A stretch of DNA of 64,000 bases from Pedobacter sp. L105 (GTDB lineage: Bacteria; Bacteroidota; Bacteroidia; Sphingobacteriales; Sphingobacteriaceae). The notes beneath the pieces are model-generated. The model was not told the DNA's origin, did no database searches, and saw nothing but the letters and a program-made list of their open reading frames with translations. Shown piece after piece: positions 31,722-41,303 of the stretch. The stretch lies in assembly GCF_009765875.1 (NCBI RefSeq), contig NZ_LMUP01000014.1, positions 558,001 to 622,000 of the forward strand, in the 5' to 3' direction. How positions within the stretch are numbered: the first letter of the stretch is position 1; the number at the start of each line of letters is the position of its first letter. The position numbers were made by a program, and so were the translations under genes.

Positions 31722-33050
31722 ATGGAGGAAAAGAATAATAAAAAGACAATATGGGCCTGGTCAATGTTCGACTGGGCGAACCAGTCTTACAACATGGTGA
31801 TCCTGTCGACCATATTCCCTGCTTATTATGTAGCGGTTACTGCTAATAAGCAAAATGGGGATATCGTTTCTTTTTTCGGTCATCCTTTCGTGAATACTGT
31901 ACTTTACAACTATGTATTGGGCGCATCTTACCTGATCATCGTTGCCATATTGCCTATATTAACTTCCATTGCCGATTATAAGGGGAATAAAAAATTATAC
32001 ATGCAGCTCTTTACCTGGCTGGGCAGTCTTTCTTGTGCGGGCATGTTCTTTTTTACCATGGATACCTTTAACTTTAGCATGATCTGCTTTGGTCTTGCTT
32101 CCATTGGTTATTGCGGGGGCTTTGTATTTTATAACTCTTATCTGCCGCAGATTGCTACTGTAGACCAGCAAGATGCTGTAAGTGCTAAGGGATTTATATA
32201 CGGCTTCGCCGGATGTATCGTAGTGCAGGTCATCTGTTTTGCTTTTGTGCTGTCTCCGAAAACTTTTGGAATTACCGATGATGCCCTTCCTGCTCGCATC
32301 TCATTTTTGATTGTGGCTATCTGGTGGATTGGTTTTTCATTGATCCCTTTTTATCTCCTTCCAAAAGGTAAGCCCAATACAGGAACCCATAAAAGCAATG
32401 TATTGACCGGTGGCTTTAAAGAGCTGGCCAAAGTATGGGGGCAGGTAAAAGAAATGCCGCTCATGAAAAGGTTTCTTCCTGCATTTTTCTTCTATTCCGT
32501 TGGTGTGCAAACTATTTTGCTGGTCGCAGCAAACTTTGGTGCCAAAGAATTACATATGCCCGAAGAAAGCCTGATTGCGGTGATCCTGATCATTCAGGTA
32601 GTTGCCATTATCGGTGCCGCATTAACATCAACTTTATCGGCGAAATTCGGAAACGTGAAAGTGCTGAGTTCCATCGTCTTCATTTGGTCGATCATCTGTG
32701 CTGCGGTATATTTTATTGCCAATGCAAATCAGTTTTATGTAGCAGCATCCTTTGTTGGATTAGTGATGGGAGGGGTGCAAACTTTATCCCGCTCAACTTT
32801 CTCAAAATTTATCCCGCAGGATATACCCGATACAGCTTCTTATTTTAGTTTTTACGATGTCACAGAAAAACTATCCATCGTTGTAGGGCTTTTTACTTTT
32901 GGATTTGTAGAATCCCTGACACATGAAATGCGTGATTCTGCTTTGGTGCTGGATGGCTTTTTTATAATCGGATTTCTGTTATTGGTTTCTTTATTATTTA
33001 CCGAGAGCCGGTTTAAGTCTGCTGGTTTATCCACGGTAAATGCCAAATAA
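31722..33050 (+). CDS. MFS transporter of the UMF1 (ATG22-like) family
   Basis: 442 residues and about 12 membrane segments. The N-terminus IWAWSMFDWANQSYNMVILS with FPAYY is the hallmark of the bacterial UMF1/ATG22-like group. The loop STIADYK-like segment (LTSIADYKGNKK) follows TM2. Inner-membrane transporter; some relatives export amino acids, but the substrate is not known. It starts immediately after the SDR stop (TAAATG), with GGAGG just inside the start, and ends at a bidirectional terminator. Confidence 0.88.
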   Translation: MEEKNNKKTIWAWSMFDWANQSYNMVILSTIFPAYYVAVTANKQNGDIVSFFGHPFVNTVLYNYVLGASYLIIVAILPILTSIADYKGNKKLYMQLFTWLGSLSCAGMFFFTMDTFNFSMICFGLASIGYCGGFVFYNSYLPQIATVDQQDAVSAKGFIYGFAGCIVVQVICFAFVLSPKTFGITDDALPARISFLIVAIWWIGFSLIPFYLLPKGKPNTGTHKSNVLTGGFKELAKVWGQVKEMPLMKRFLPAFFFYSVGVQTILLVAANFGAKELHMPEESLIAVILIIQVVAIIGAALTSTLSAKFGNVKVLSSIVFIWSIICAAVYFIANANQFYVAASFVGLVMGGVQTLSRSTFSKFIPQDIPDTASYFSFYDVTEKLSIVVGLFTFGFVESLTHEMRDSALVLDGFFIIGFLLLVSLLFTESRFKSAGLSTVNAK

Positions 33051-33055
33051 ATAAA

Positions 33056-33087
33056 TGCAGGTGCGTTATTTAAATGCACCTGTTTTT
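33056..33087. terminator. Bidirectional terminator
   Basis: CAGGTGC (33058-33064) pairs with GCACCTG (33076-33082), followed by TTTTT on the plus side and preceded by A-rich sequence. It serves the convergent UMF1 gene and the small gene at 33086-33316, whose last codons lie within it. Confidence 0.8.
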
Positions 33088-33316
33088 ATTTATCTTCCTG
33101 CATAAGGATATATTCACCTATTTTAGTTGCAACAGGTTTAAGGATATTGTATTCTGTTTTCCAAAGTACTGCCTCACTGTTATCCTTTACCGGCCTGATG
33201 GAACCTAAAAAAATGGAATCACAGAACACCCTGTAATCCAGCCCGTCCTGTGGCATTAAGATCAATAATTTCCTGGGTTTTCCTTTATACTGGTCTTCAT
33301 AAATAAATTGCTGCAT
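33086..33316 (-). CDS. Conserved-looking hypothetical small protein
   Basis: 76 residues, MQQFIYEDQYKGKPRKLLIL to the C-terminus IGEYILMQEDK. Predicted mixed strands; no signal peptide or motif. It sits alone between a terminator and the quinone oxidoreductase promoter. I do not recognise the family. Confidence 0.6.
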   Translation of the reverse strand: MQQFIYEDQYKGKPRKLLILMPQDGLDYRVFCDSIFLGSIRPVKDNSEAVLWKTEYNILKPVATKIGEYILMQEDK

Positions 33317-33424
33317 CGGCCAAAGATAAGTTTAATCCTGTGAAAGATGACCGGGCTTTGCAAAGCAGATGTAACATGCAGCTGATTATTAAAAACTCCC
33401 CTGTTGGTTTGTTGTTATCCTATC

Positions 33425-34393
33425 ATGAAAGCTATTGTTATCAGTCATCCCGGAGGTCCGGAAGTATTACAATTACAGGAATACCCTAAACCCCAGCCGG
33501 GTCCGCTTGAAGTATTAATTGCAGTTCAGGCTGCTGGCCTTAACCGGTCGGATGTTTTACAGCGAAAAGGAGGATATGCCATCCCCGATGATGCCCCGGC
33601 TACTATTCCAGGCATTGAAGTAGCCGGAATTATTGAGCAATGCGGAGCTGAAGTTACCCAGTGGAAACAGGGTGATAAAGTGTGTGCCCTGGTAGTTGGC
33701 GGTGGGTATGCCGAATATATAGCCGTAAAAGAAGGTCAGTGTTTGCCTGTACCGGAAGGATTTAGTTTTGCGGATGCCGCAGGATTACCTGAAACTACGT
33801 TTACTGTATGGTCTAATATTTTCCAGCGGGGTGGCCTCCAGCCCGGTGAGAATTTACTTGTTCACGGAGGTTCCAGTGGTATAGGTATCACCGCAATACA
33901 GATCGCTAAAGCAATGGGTGCCAATGTGTTTGTAACTGTTGGCTCAACAGTAAAAGGAGAAACCTGTCTGGAGCTGGGAGCAACTCAATATGTGAACTAC
34001 AAAACCCAGGATTTTGAGCAGGAGCTGGCTAAGAAAGGAATAGATGTTATCCTGGATATGGTTGGCGGAGAATATTTGACAAAGAATATCAATATCCTGC
34101 GTCCTGAGGGCCGGCTGGTGTATATCAATGCTTCTGCCGCCAAGCCGGAGCTGGATATTATTAAGATAATGCAAAAGCGGATCAGCATTACCGGCAGTAT
34201 GCTTAGAAGCAGGGATTATGCTTTTAAAAAAGCGCTTGCTGAAGAAGTGTTCAAAAATGTATGGCCGATGATCACTTCAGGGAAATACAAATCTGTCATT
34301 TACAAAACTTTTCCTTTTGCTGAAGCTGCAGATGCGCATCGGTTAATGGAGAGCAGCGAGCATATCGGCAAGATTATTCTGGTAATGAATTAA
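33425..34393 (+). CDS. NAD(P)H-quinone oxidoreductase, PIG3-like MDR family
   Basis: 322 residues from the ATG giving MKAIVISHPGGPEVLQL; the upstream GTG at 33404 is rejected because the family starts here. It has the GroES-like domain without zinc ligands (AAGLNRSDVLQRKGGY, the QOR signature) and a Rossmann domain with VHGGSSGIGITAIQIAKAMG. The end EAADAHRLMESSEHIGKIIL is typical of PIG3-type enzymes. It reduces quinones or other electrophiles using NADPH in the cytoplasm. It converges with, and overlaps by 4 bp, the small gene that follows. Confidence 0.9.
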   Translation: MKAIVISHPGGPEVLQLQEYPKPQPGPLEVLIAVQAAGLNRSDVLQRKGGYAIPDDAPATIPGIEVAGIIEQCGAEVTQWKQGDKVCALVVGGGYAEYIAVKEGQCLPVPEGFSFADAAGLPETTFTVWSNIFQRGGLQPGENLLVHGGSSGIGITAIQIAKAMGANVFVTVGSTVKGETCLELGATQYVNYKTQDFEQELAKKGIDVILDMVGGEYLTKNINILRPEGRLVYINASAAKPELDIIKIMQKRISITGSMLRSRDYAFKKALAEEVFKNVWPMITSGKYKSVIYKTFPFAEAADAHRLMESSEHIGKIILVMN

Positions 34394-34656
34394 TCTTCTT
34401 CTTCCAGATATATTTTATGAACCAGGAACTTGACCTTGGCTACAGGCATCAGCAGTTCTGAAATATCTTCTGAGCCAATGGGATAGATGGTTTCGTCCGA
34501 GTCCATCACCACTGAATCGGGAATCAGCTCGAAGAACTTCACCGGCAGGTCTGTATCCAGTTCAACCAGTTTAATGTATTTTACCCCTTCAGCTTTCCAG
34601 TTATCCAGGATCTGTTTGTTGAACTGCTGGTAAGGATTGCTTTCTTCATTTTCCAT
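34390..34656 (-). CDS. Hypothetical acidic small protein
   Basis: 88 residues beginning MENEESNPYQQFNKQIL, strongly acidic, with a KVKFLVHKIYLEEED end. No transmembrane segment. Convergent 4-bp overlap with the oxidoreductase. No family recognised, but codon usage and charge pattern look like a real gene. Confidence 0.6.
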   Translation of the reverse strand: MENEESNPYQQFNKQILDNWKAEGVKYIKLVELDTDLPVKFFELIPDSVVMDSDETIYPIGSEDISELLMPVAKVKFLVHKIYLEEED

Positions 34657-34700
34657 GCGCTAAAGCTAATAATTTTATAATAAGCGCAGGACTATAACAA

Positions 34701-34740
34701 AAATATAAGATGAGCGATAAAAGGGACTCATCTTATATTT
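34701..34740 (-). terminator. Terminator of the lost azurin gene
   Basis: AAATATAAGATGAG (34701-34714) pairs perfectly with CTCATCTTATATTT (34727-34740). It lies 13 bp after the azurin remnant's stop codon on the minus strand. Confidence 0.75.
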
Positions 34741-34752
34741 GATATTTATTGA

Positions 34753-34884
34753 TTATTCAATGATCAATTTACCTTTCATTAAAGCAGAATGCCCTGGAAA
34801 GGAGCATACATAATCATAAGTTCCTTTTTCATTGATGGTGAACATTATGGTGTCTGATTCGCCACCACCAATCAGTTTTGTGGT
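34753..34884 (-). pseudogene. Azurin (cupredoxin) 3' remnant
   Basis: 43 codons and a stop encoding TTKLIGGGESDTIMFTINEK and then GTYDYVCSFPGHSALMKGKL. This is the azurin C-terminus with copper ligands C, H and M in CSFPGHSALM. Upstream in the same frame the sequence becomes unrelated and runs into the PhnA-like gene's end, and there is no start or signal peptide. The family protein is about 150 residues, so roughly two thirds is missing. It was probably a periplasmic electron carrier; a deletion has fused its end to the neighbouring gene's downstream region. Confidence 0.85.
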
Positions 34885-34957
34885 AAAACAAGGTCCGAAC
34901 AAACTATAAGGATGGTGGTATAGAAACCATAACCCGTAAGCAAAAAAGCTACAGAAG

Positions 34958-35545
34958 CTAATTGCTTTGTTTTCTAAGGTATTTGGTTAGAATAACAATC
35001 ATTTGGCCTTCAATTTTGCCTTCAATCTGGTCTGTATTATCATCTACCAGGCGAATATTCTTTACCACAGTACCCAGTTTGGCATTCAATGAAGATCCTT
35101 TGACATCCAGTGTTTTAGTCAACACAACGGAATCACCATTCTGCAACAAATTGCCGTTACTGTCTTTATGAAACTCTGCAGGTGCTTCGTCTTCATCTTC
35201 CGCACCGGCTTTTGCCCAGGCCAGGGTTTCGTCATCCAGGTACATCATATCCAGGTTGTCTGCTGCCCAGCCTTCGCTGCTGCTTAACCGGTTGAGTAAA
35301 CGCCATGAAACTACTTGTACACCAGGTACCTCGCTCCACATGCTGGTGGTTAGACAACGCCAGTGATTGGTGTTCATTTCCTCTCTCTTCTCCAATTGCG
35401 ACAGGCAGTTGTCGCAGATCATGAAACAATTGTCTGCGGTATTTCCTGATTGGGGAAGCACAGCATATAAGGAAAGACTTTCCTCCGATTGGCATAATTC
35501 ACACTTATTTTCACCTCTTTGAAGCAGTTGTTGTTCCAGTACCAT
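34958..35545 (-). CDS. PhnA-family protein
   Basis: 195 residues from the ATG giving MVLEQQLLQRGENKCELC, where the family normally starts; an earlier in-frame ATG at 35590 adds 15 odd residues. It has an N-terminal zinc ribbon (CELC ... CDNC) and the C-terminal KOW-like PhnA domain (DSNGNLLQNGDSVVLTKTLD, KGSSLNAKLGTVVKNIRLVD). Despite the name, the role of this family in phosphonate use is doubtful; it is cytoplasmic and of unknown function. Its 3' end abuts the azurin deletion. Confidence 0.87.
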   Translation of the reverse strand: MVLEQQLLQRGENKCELCQSEESLSLYAVLPQSGNTADNCFMICDNCLSQLEKREEMNTNHWRCLTTSMWSEVPGVQVVSWRLLNRLSSSEGWAADNLDMMYLDDETLAWAKAGAEDEDEAPAEFHKDSNGNLLQNGDSVVLTKTLDVKGSSLNAKLGTVVKNIRLVDDNTDQIEGKIEGQMIVILTKYLRKQSN

Positions 35546-35676
35546 ATTATTTATTAAAATTGAAAGCGCGAAGTTAATTAATTTAGCCATAACGGGTATC
35601 TATATTGTGACAAGGCTTTTGAAAAACTAAATTTCACTATATTTAAATTGTACATAATTTTATTTATTCAGTAATT

Positions 35677-37560
35677 ATGAAACCTTTTCTATTAACACTC
35701 CTCATTTTCTCAATTTCCCTGCAGTCCCTATGGGCGCAACAAACTCAAAAACCTGCATTACATGGCAGCAGCTGGATGGCCATCACGGGAAAACCCCTAG
35801 CCGCAACAGCTGGGGCTATGATTTTTGAAAAAGGGGGAAATGCAGTGGATGCGGCCTGTGCGATGCTGGCAGCAACCTGTACCATGTGGGATACGTTAAG
35901 CTGGGGAGGCGAAACACAATTACTGATCTATAATCCTAAAACAAAAAAGGTAATTGCTATCAATGCCATGGGTGTAGCGCCAACCGGTGCCACTCCCGAT
36001 TTCTTCCGGAAAAAGGGCTATAATTTTCCTCCTGAATATGGCCCCCTGGCTGCAACAACACCCGGTACACCCGGAGGTTTAATTTATGTACTGGCAAATT
36101 ATGGTACCATGAGCCTGGAGCAGGTACTCGCGCCAGCAATGAAAATGGCAGCGGGTTATCCTATTGAAGCACAGGCTGCCAATACGATTGAACACGATAA
36201 AGCTCAGCTTAGTCAATGGCCTTACAGTAAAAAAGTATTTTTTACACATCCGGGAGAAAAAAGGGAAGCTCCTGAAGCAGGAGAAATCTTTGTGCAGAAA
36301 GACCTGCTGGTAACGCTCACAAAAATGGTTGAAGCTGAAAGAAAAGCACTAAAAGCAGGAAAAACACGTAAACAAGCTTTGATGGCTGCATACGACCGTT
36401 TTTATAAAGGTGATATTGCCCAGGAATTTGTACGCGGATGTCAGGAGCAAGGCGGACTGATCACGATGCAGGACCTGGCCAAATGGAAACCATTGGAAGA
36501 AGAACCCCTTCAAATCAATTACAAAGGAATAGATGTTTACAAGCTGAAACAATGGACGCAGGGGCCGGTAATGTTGCAGACACTCAACATCCTGGAAAAC
36601 TTCGACCTTAAAGGTATGGGGTATAACAGCGCTCAATATATTCATACCGTTTATCAGGCAATGAACCTGGCCTTTGCCGACCGTGATTTTTATTATGGAG
36701 ATCCTTATGCCAATTCCATGGAGCCGATGAAAGGTTTGTTAAGTAAGGAATATGCCAAACAAAGGGCAAAACTGATACAATACAAGAAAAACGATCCTAA
36801 TATTGGTCCGGGTGATCCTTATCCGTTTGAAGGAAAGAAAAATCCTTATATCAACCTGCTTAAAACCAGGGGGTATGAACTGGATACCACGAAACGCAAT
36901 TTTGCACCTAAGCACGATCTGGTGAACAACACTCCCGATGCACTTTACCAGGAAAGACTTTGGTTAGGCACTACGTCTGTTGAGGCGGCCGACAAAGAAG
37001 GCTGGGTAGTATCGGTTACGCCAAGCGGCGGATGGTTGCCGGCCTGTATTGCAGGTAGTACCGGTGTGGGGATGAGCCAGCGGATGCAAAGTTTTGTGCT
37101 CGATTCCGCAATCAATCCTTTTAATGTTGTTGCACCCGGAAAAAGGCCAAGAGTAACCTTGTCGCCATCTATGGCTCTAAAAGATGGAAAGCCCTATTTA
37201 TCATCTGCTGTTCAGGGTGGGGATACACAAGACCAGAATCTTTTGCAGTTCTTTTTAAATATGACTGAATTTGGGATGAATGTTCAACAGGCTACCGAGG
37301 CAGCAAACTTTAATACCAATCAGCTCTGGCTTTCACTCGGGGGTACGCAAACAGCCGACCGTGAACCTAAACCCGGACAGATCTTATTAAATAGCAATAC
37401 CAAAGAGGCAGTACGGGATGAACTGAAAAAAATGGGTTATAAATTAAGCTTTGGCGACCGCACCAGCGGGCCTATCAATGCCATTTATTTCGACTGGAAA
37501 CATGGCAGCCTTTGGGGCGGTTCCAGTAACCATGGCGAAGATTATGGAATAGGGTGGTAA
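35677..37560 (+). CDS. Gamma-glutamyltransferase family protein
   Basis: 627 residues with a signal peptide (to SLWAQ). It has the Ntn-hydrolase GGT layout: large subunit with GGNAVDAACAMLAATC, and a small-subunit start at T432 in WLGTTSVEAADKEGWVVSV, which should be the autocleavage site and nucleophile. It would transfer or hydrolyse gamma-glutamyl groups such as those of glutathione in the periplasm. The residues after the nucleophile differ from the classic TTHFSVVD form, so it belongs to a divergent GGT subgroup and substrate is uncertain. Confidence 0.87.
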   Translation: MKPFLLTLLIFSISLQSLWAQQTQKPALHGSSWMAITGKPLAATAGAMIFEKGGNAVDAACAMLAATCTMWDTLSWGGETQLLIYNPKTKKVIAINAMGVAPTGATPDFFRKKGYNFPPEYGPLAATTPGTPGGLIYVLANYGTMSLEQVLAPAMKMAAGYPIEAQAANTIEHDKAQLSQWPYSKKVFFTHPGEKREAPEAGEIFVQKDLLVTLTKMVEAERKALKAGKTRKQALMAAYDRFYKGDIAQEFVRGCQEQGGLITMQDLAKWKPLEEEPLQINYKGIDVYKLKQWTQGPVMLQTLNILENFDLKGMGYNSAQYIHTVYQAMNLAFADRDFYYGDPYANSMEPMKGLLSKEYAKQRAKLIQYKKNDPNIGPGDPYPFEGKKNPYINLLKTRGYELDTTKRNFAPKHDLVNNTPDALYQERLWLGTTSVEAADKEGWVVSVTPSGGWLPACIAGSTGVGMSQRMQSFVLDSAINPFNVVAPGKRPRVTLSPSMALKDGKPYLSSAVQGGDTQDQNLLQFFLNMTEFGMNVQQATEAANFNTNQLWLSLGGTQTADREPKPGQILLNSNTKEAVRDELKKMGYKLSFGDRTSGPINAIYFDWKHGSLWGGSSNHGEDYGIGW

Positions 37561-37561
37561 A

Positions 37562-38965
37562 CTATTTTTTTTGGTTAAATGCCGGCAGGATATACTTTTT
37601 AATTAGTTCATCTGAAGATGATTGTGAGTTAAAACTGCCTCCGGTAATTACAGTAACCATATGCTGATCTTCCCAGAGGTAGATCTTTTGTCCGCCGTTG
37701 CCCTGGGCAGCTTTGCCGTAGTACCTTACGCCATCAGCATCTAAATGTTTAAGCCACCATAAGTAACCGTAATCAACACCCTGCACTACGGCATGTTTTT
37801 CGAGGGATTGCGAGACCCAACCGGCAGACACCAATTGCTGGCCGTTCCAATTACCTTTGTTAAGATAGAGCAGGCCAAATTTAGCCATCTCCCTTGGGGT
37901 TAGATAAAGCTGGCAGAACGTTTCTGCACTCGATTTATCCGGCTTAAAATGCCATTTAAATTTTTTAATTCCCATAGGGTTAAATAGTGTTTGGCTGGCG
38001 AAATCAGGTAAGGCCTGATGCGTGGTTTTCTCAATGATCCGTCCCAGGATTACCGGATTGCCCGAAGAGTACATGCCTTTGACATGCAGCGTGTCAATCA
38101 TAGGTAGGTCTAATGTATATTTTACCCAGTCGTCCGTATAACCCATGTCAACTTCATTTCCTGCTGCTTTGGGATTAGTGATGTCATAATCAAGGCCATT
38201 TTGATTACTCAGAAGATGTTCAAGGGTAATCTTCTTTTTAGCTTCGGACATATTTTTGAAGGTATATTCAGGAAAATAGGAAAGCACAGTCTCACTTTTG
38301 CTTTTGATAAAGCCCTTGTCAATAGCAATACCTGTCAGCGCAGATACAAAGCTTTTTGTAGCGGACCGCAGTTCCTGCAAACTGTCTTTAGTATACTCAT
38401 AAAAGTATTCCTCAAACACCAGTTTACCATCTTTAATGATTAAAATACTGTGCACATTAGGGTAGTCACCCTTAATGATCTTGTGCATCATTTGGCTTAA
38501 CAAAGCAGTATCTAAGCCCGACTGATTGATGCTCCCAATTTGAATTTGATCTTTAAGGTCTTTTGGCTGCTGATATTTGTAATGAAAATTTTTAGCTGAG
38601 GCTAACCTTGGATACCAGATCGACTGAGGAAAAAAAACATGTTTGTCCAGTAACTGATAACTTTTATTTTCTAAAGTATAACCTGTAATATGATGCGTTT
38701 TATCCCTGAAAAACTGGATCTTTTGATTGCCCATATTCAAAAAAAGGTCTTTACCGGAAGGCTTTAGCCTATACCTGCTTTCGTTAATAATAGCATACAA
38801 CAAAGTATCGGTTGGCGAAGCTGCAATCTTAAGTGTAGTGTGATTGATATACTCGTAATGACCTTCGTATTCTTTTAACTGTTGGTAAGTAACTGGATAA
38901 CGTTGTTGCGAAAATCCTGAAAGGGTTAATAAGGAAAGAATTAAGGACAGGTATATTTTTTGCAT
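37562..38965 (-). CDS. Serine hydrolase (class C beta-lactamase fold)
   Basis: 467 residues, signal peptide ending near SGFSQQ. The N-terminal ~130 residues are a beta-rich domain (YEGHYEYINHTTLKI). The catalytic domain has S-x-x-K as SATKSFVSALTG, and a YSSGNPVILG motif for Y-x-N/S. A final GGQKIYLWE-type segment takes the KTG position. It may be an esterase or peptidase; most such Bacteroidota enzymes are not true beta-lactamases. It is convergent with the GGT gene, one base apart. Confidence 0.87.
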   Translation of the reverse strand: MQKIYLSLILSLLTLSGFSQQRYPVTYQQLKEYEGHYEYINHTTLKIAASPTDTLLYAIINESRYRLKPSGKDLFLNMGNQKIQFFRDKTHHITGYTLENKSYQLLDKHVFFPQSIWYPRLASAKNFHYKYQQPKDLKDQIQIGSINQSGLDTALLSQMMHKIIKGDYPNVHSILIIKDGKLVFEEYFYEYTKDSLQELRSATKSFVSALTGIAIDKGFIKSKSETVLSYFPEYTFKNMSEAKKKITLEHLLSNQNGLDYDITNPKAAGNEVDMGYTDDWVKYTLDLPMIDTLHVKGMYSSGNPVILGRIIEKTTHQALPDFASQTLFNPMGIKKFKWHFKPDKSSAETFCQLYLTPREMAKFGLLYLNKGNWNGQQLVSAGWVSQSLEKHAVVQGVDYGYLWWLKHLDADGVRYYGKAAQGNGGQKIYLWEDQHMVTVITGGSFNSQSSSDELIKKYILPAFNQKK

Positions 38966-39233
38966 ATAGAGAGGGTTAAGAGCATAAAAGCTTGTATTTC
39001 CAAAATCGTCTGTTCAATTAATGATGGAAATAAATAATCTGCAAAAGCAATTTATACAATTTGATTGGTTTTTCCATCTATTTTTATCATTGAGTATTTA
39101 ATGAAGGTTATATTTTAATTTAAGCAAATTGTGGATCATGGGTAGGGCAATAAGTTAATTTTTGTTAAATTATTATTGATCTTAAGGAAAATTAAAACAT
39201 TAAAGTATCTTTATTATTAATTAATAAAGAGCG

Positions 39234-41237
39234 ATGAAATCCTTAAAATTACTTTCCGTATTCCTATTTTCGATAAGCGCATTACAAGCCCAGCAAGTTA
39301 AATTTTCAGACTTAAAACCAGAAGCCGGGAAAACTGTCAGTTTTACTTATGATCCGAAGGGAACAGCATTGGAAAATTCTCAAAGCATCAAGTGTGATGT
39401 CTTTTTATTTGATTCAAAATCGGCAGGAGTTATAGTTTCACCGAGAAGCTTGATTATTTCTTTACTAAAAGATGGGAGCATTTATAAGGCAACTGTTCCT
39501 ACTAATGATAGTACCAGTTTGATAGCGCTCTACTTTTACTCGGGCAGTAAAAGTGATAACAACCCAGATGGCTATTATACCCCGTTATATCATCATGGGA
39601 AATTGAATGCCGTAACTTATGCTAATGAAGCTTATTTATTGACAAGTTTTGTGCAATACACTTTTGGAACGAAACCAGACCTTCAAAAGGCACAGGTAGC
39701 TTATGAACAGGCATTTATATTAGATCCTTCTTTAGAAGACAAATTGTTGTTCGATTATTTAGTGATACGGTATCGGCTAGACAAAACAGTGGGCAGTAAA
39801 CTGATGATGGAGTATATTGGGCAGATCTCCGGCAGCAGATCTGTAAATAAATTGGCTCTAACGAAGCCTATCACTAGCGACAATCCGACAAATGACAAAG
39901 ATGCATCCCTGGTAATCCCAAAAAAAATGAGTGAAAACGATTTATCCAACACTATTAAATTATACCGGATTTTGGGGGAAATTGATTCGGCAGATGCCGC
40001 AAAAAATAGGCTGTTGAAATATTATCCGACAGGTTCGACTGCACTTCGTATGGCAGCCGATTCGCTTCATTTAGAAAATAACGCTACGGTATTTGAAGAA
40101 AAGCTGAATGCCATTATCGCAAAATATAAGCTCGATGTAAACAATGATAAGGATGCCTTTCATATCTTTTTTACCTACCTCTGGCTTGCCGACCTGTATG
40201 CTAAGGAAGGAAATAAAGAAAAGTTTGATTTCTATGCCAACAGAATCAAAAACAGAGTTACACGCGCCAGTATTTATAATTCCTCCGCTATTTTATTCGC
40301 ACAAAAAAATGAAGATGTTGCTTACGCTGCAGAACTTTCAAAAAAATCTATCGATTTAATTGCCGACGTCAAAAGTGACCCTTTACCTAATTATACTACT
40401 CCGGATAAGTATGCTGAAAAACTGGATAACGATGCTGGAACGTATGCTGATACTTATGCATCGCTTCTTTATAAGTTAGGGAAATACAAAGACGCAGTAG
40501 CTTATGAAGAACAGGCATTCGCCTTCACTAAAGATGATGATATAAATATGCATATCAGGTATCAGACCTATTTGGAAAAAAATGGACAGTTTGAAAAAGC
40601 TTTAACAGAAGATGAAATTATCATAAAAAATGGCAGCGGCACAGATTCCATCAGAAATGATTTAAAAGGGTTATATACCAGGTTGGATAAAAAGGGAGAC
40701 TATAAAGTGTATTTGTCTAAACTGGAATCGGAAGGGGCAGTGCACGAAAGGGAAAACTGGCGTAGCAAAATGATAAATATTCCTGCTCCAGCCTTCTCGC
40801 TAATGAATTTAAAAGGCCAAAAAATCAGTTTGTCAGATTATAAAGGTAAGATCGTTATTCTGGACTATTGGGCTATATGGTGTGGTCCATGTAAATCTAC
40901 TTTTCCCGGAATGCAAAAAGCAATCAATAAGTATAAGGATAATCCTAACGTTGTTTTTTTATTTATCAATACCCTGCAGCGTGATGATTTTAGAGTAAAG
41001 ACTGTCAAAGATTATATGAACAGTACAAAATATACCTTTAACGTATTGCTGGATGTCCAAAGTAAAAAGCAGGGTGGACAATTTGAAGTAGTCGGTCAGT
41101 ATAAGGTAACCGCCCTCCCTACCAAAATTATCATTGACGGCAAGGGAAATATCAGGTTTAAAATGACTGGTGCATCCGACAATGATGATGAAATTGTCAA
41201 AGAATTAGACACGATGATCTCATTGGCATCCAGCTAA
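39234..41237 (+). CDS. Exported TlpA/thioredoxin-like protein, tandem copy 1
   Basis: 667 residues, signal peptide ending ISALQAQ. It has an N-terminal beta domain (VSFTYDPKGTALENSQ), a central helical TPR-like region (YADTYASLLYKLGKYKDAVA, YEEQAFAFTKDD), and a C-terminal thioredoxin domain with WCGPC in DYWAIWCGPCKSTFPGMQ and the cis-proline loop VTALPTKIIIDGKG. It would act on disulfides in the periplasm or at the outer membrane. A paralog follows 67 bp downstream, and the two are nearly identical at both ends. Confidence 0.87.
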   Translation: MKSLKLLSVFLFSISALQAQQVKFSDLKPEAGKTVSFTYDPKGTALENSQSIKCDVFLFDSKSAGVIVSPRSLIISLLKDGSIYKATVPTNDSTSLIALYFYSGSKSDNNPDGYYTPLYHHGKLNAVTYANEAYLLTSFVQYTFGTKPDLQKAQVAYEQAFILDPSLEDKLLFDYLVIRYRLDKTVGSKLMMEYIGQISGSRSVNKLALTKPITSDNPTNDKDASLVIPKKMSENDLSNTIKLYRILGEIDSADAAKNRLLKYYPTGSTALRMAADSLHLENNATVFEEKLNAIIAKYKLDVNNDKDAFHIFFTYLWLADLYAKEGNKEKFDFYANRIKNRVTRASIYNSSAILFAQKNEDVAYAAELSKKSIDLIADVKSDPLPNYTTPDKYAEKLDNDAGTYADTYASLLYKLGKYKDAVAYEEQAFAFTKDDDINMHIRYQTYLEKNGQFEKALTEDEIIIKNGSGTDSIRNDLKGLYTRLDKKGDYKVYLSKLESEGAVHERENWRSKMINIPAPAFSLMNLKGQKISLSDYKGKIVILDYWAIWCGPCKSTFPGMQKAINKYKDNPNVVFLFINTLQRDDFRVKTVKDYMNSTKYTFNVLLDVQSKKQGGQFEVVGQYKVTALPTKIIIDGKGNIRFKMTGASDNDDEIVKELDTMISLASS

Positions 41238-41303
41238 AGATCAGACAACAATTGATAGTTTAACATCTCTTTGACTGATAGTATTATAAACGAATTATTC
41301 GTT

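Noticed and set aside
32435..32848. 137-codon plus-strand ORF
   Set aside because: It lies entirely inside the UMF1 transporter gene in another frame and has no family features.
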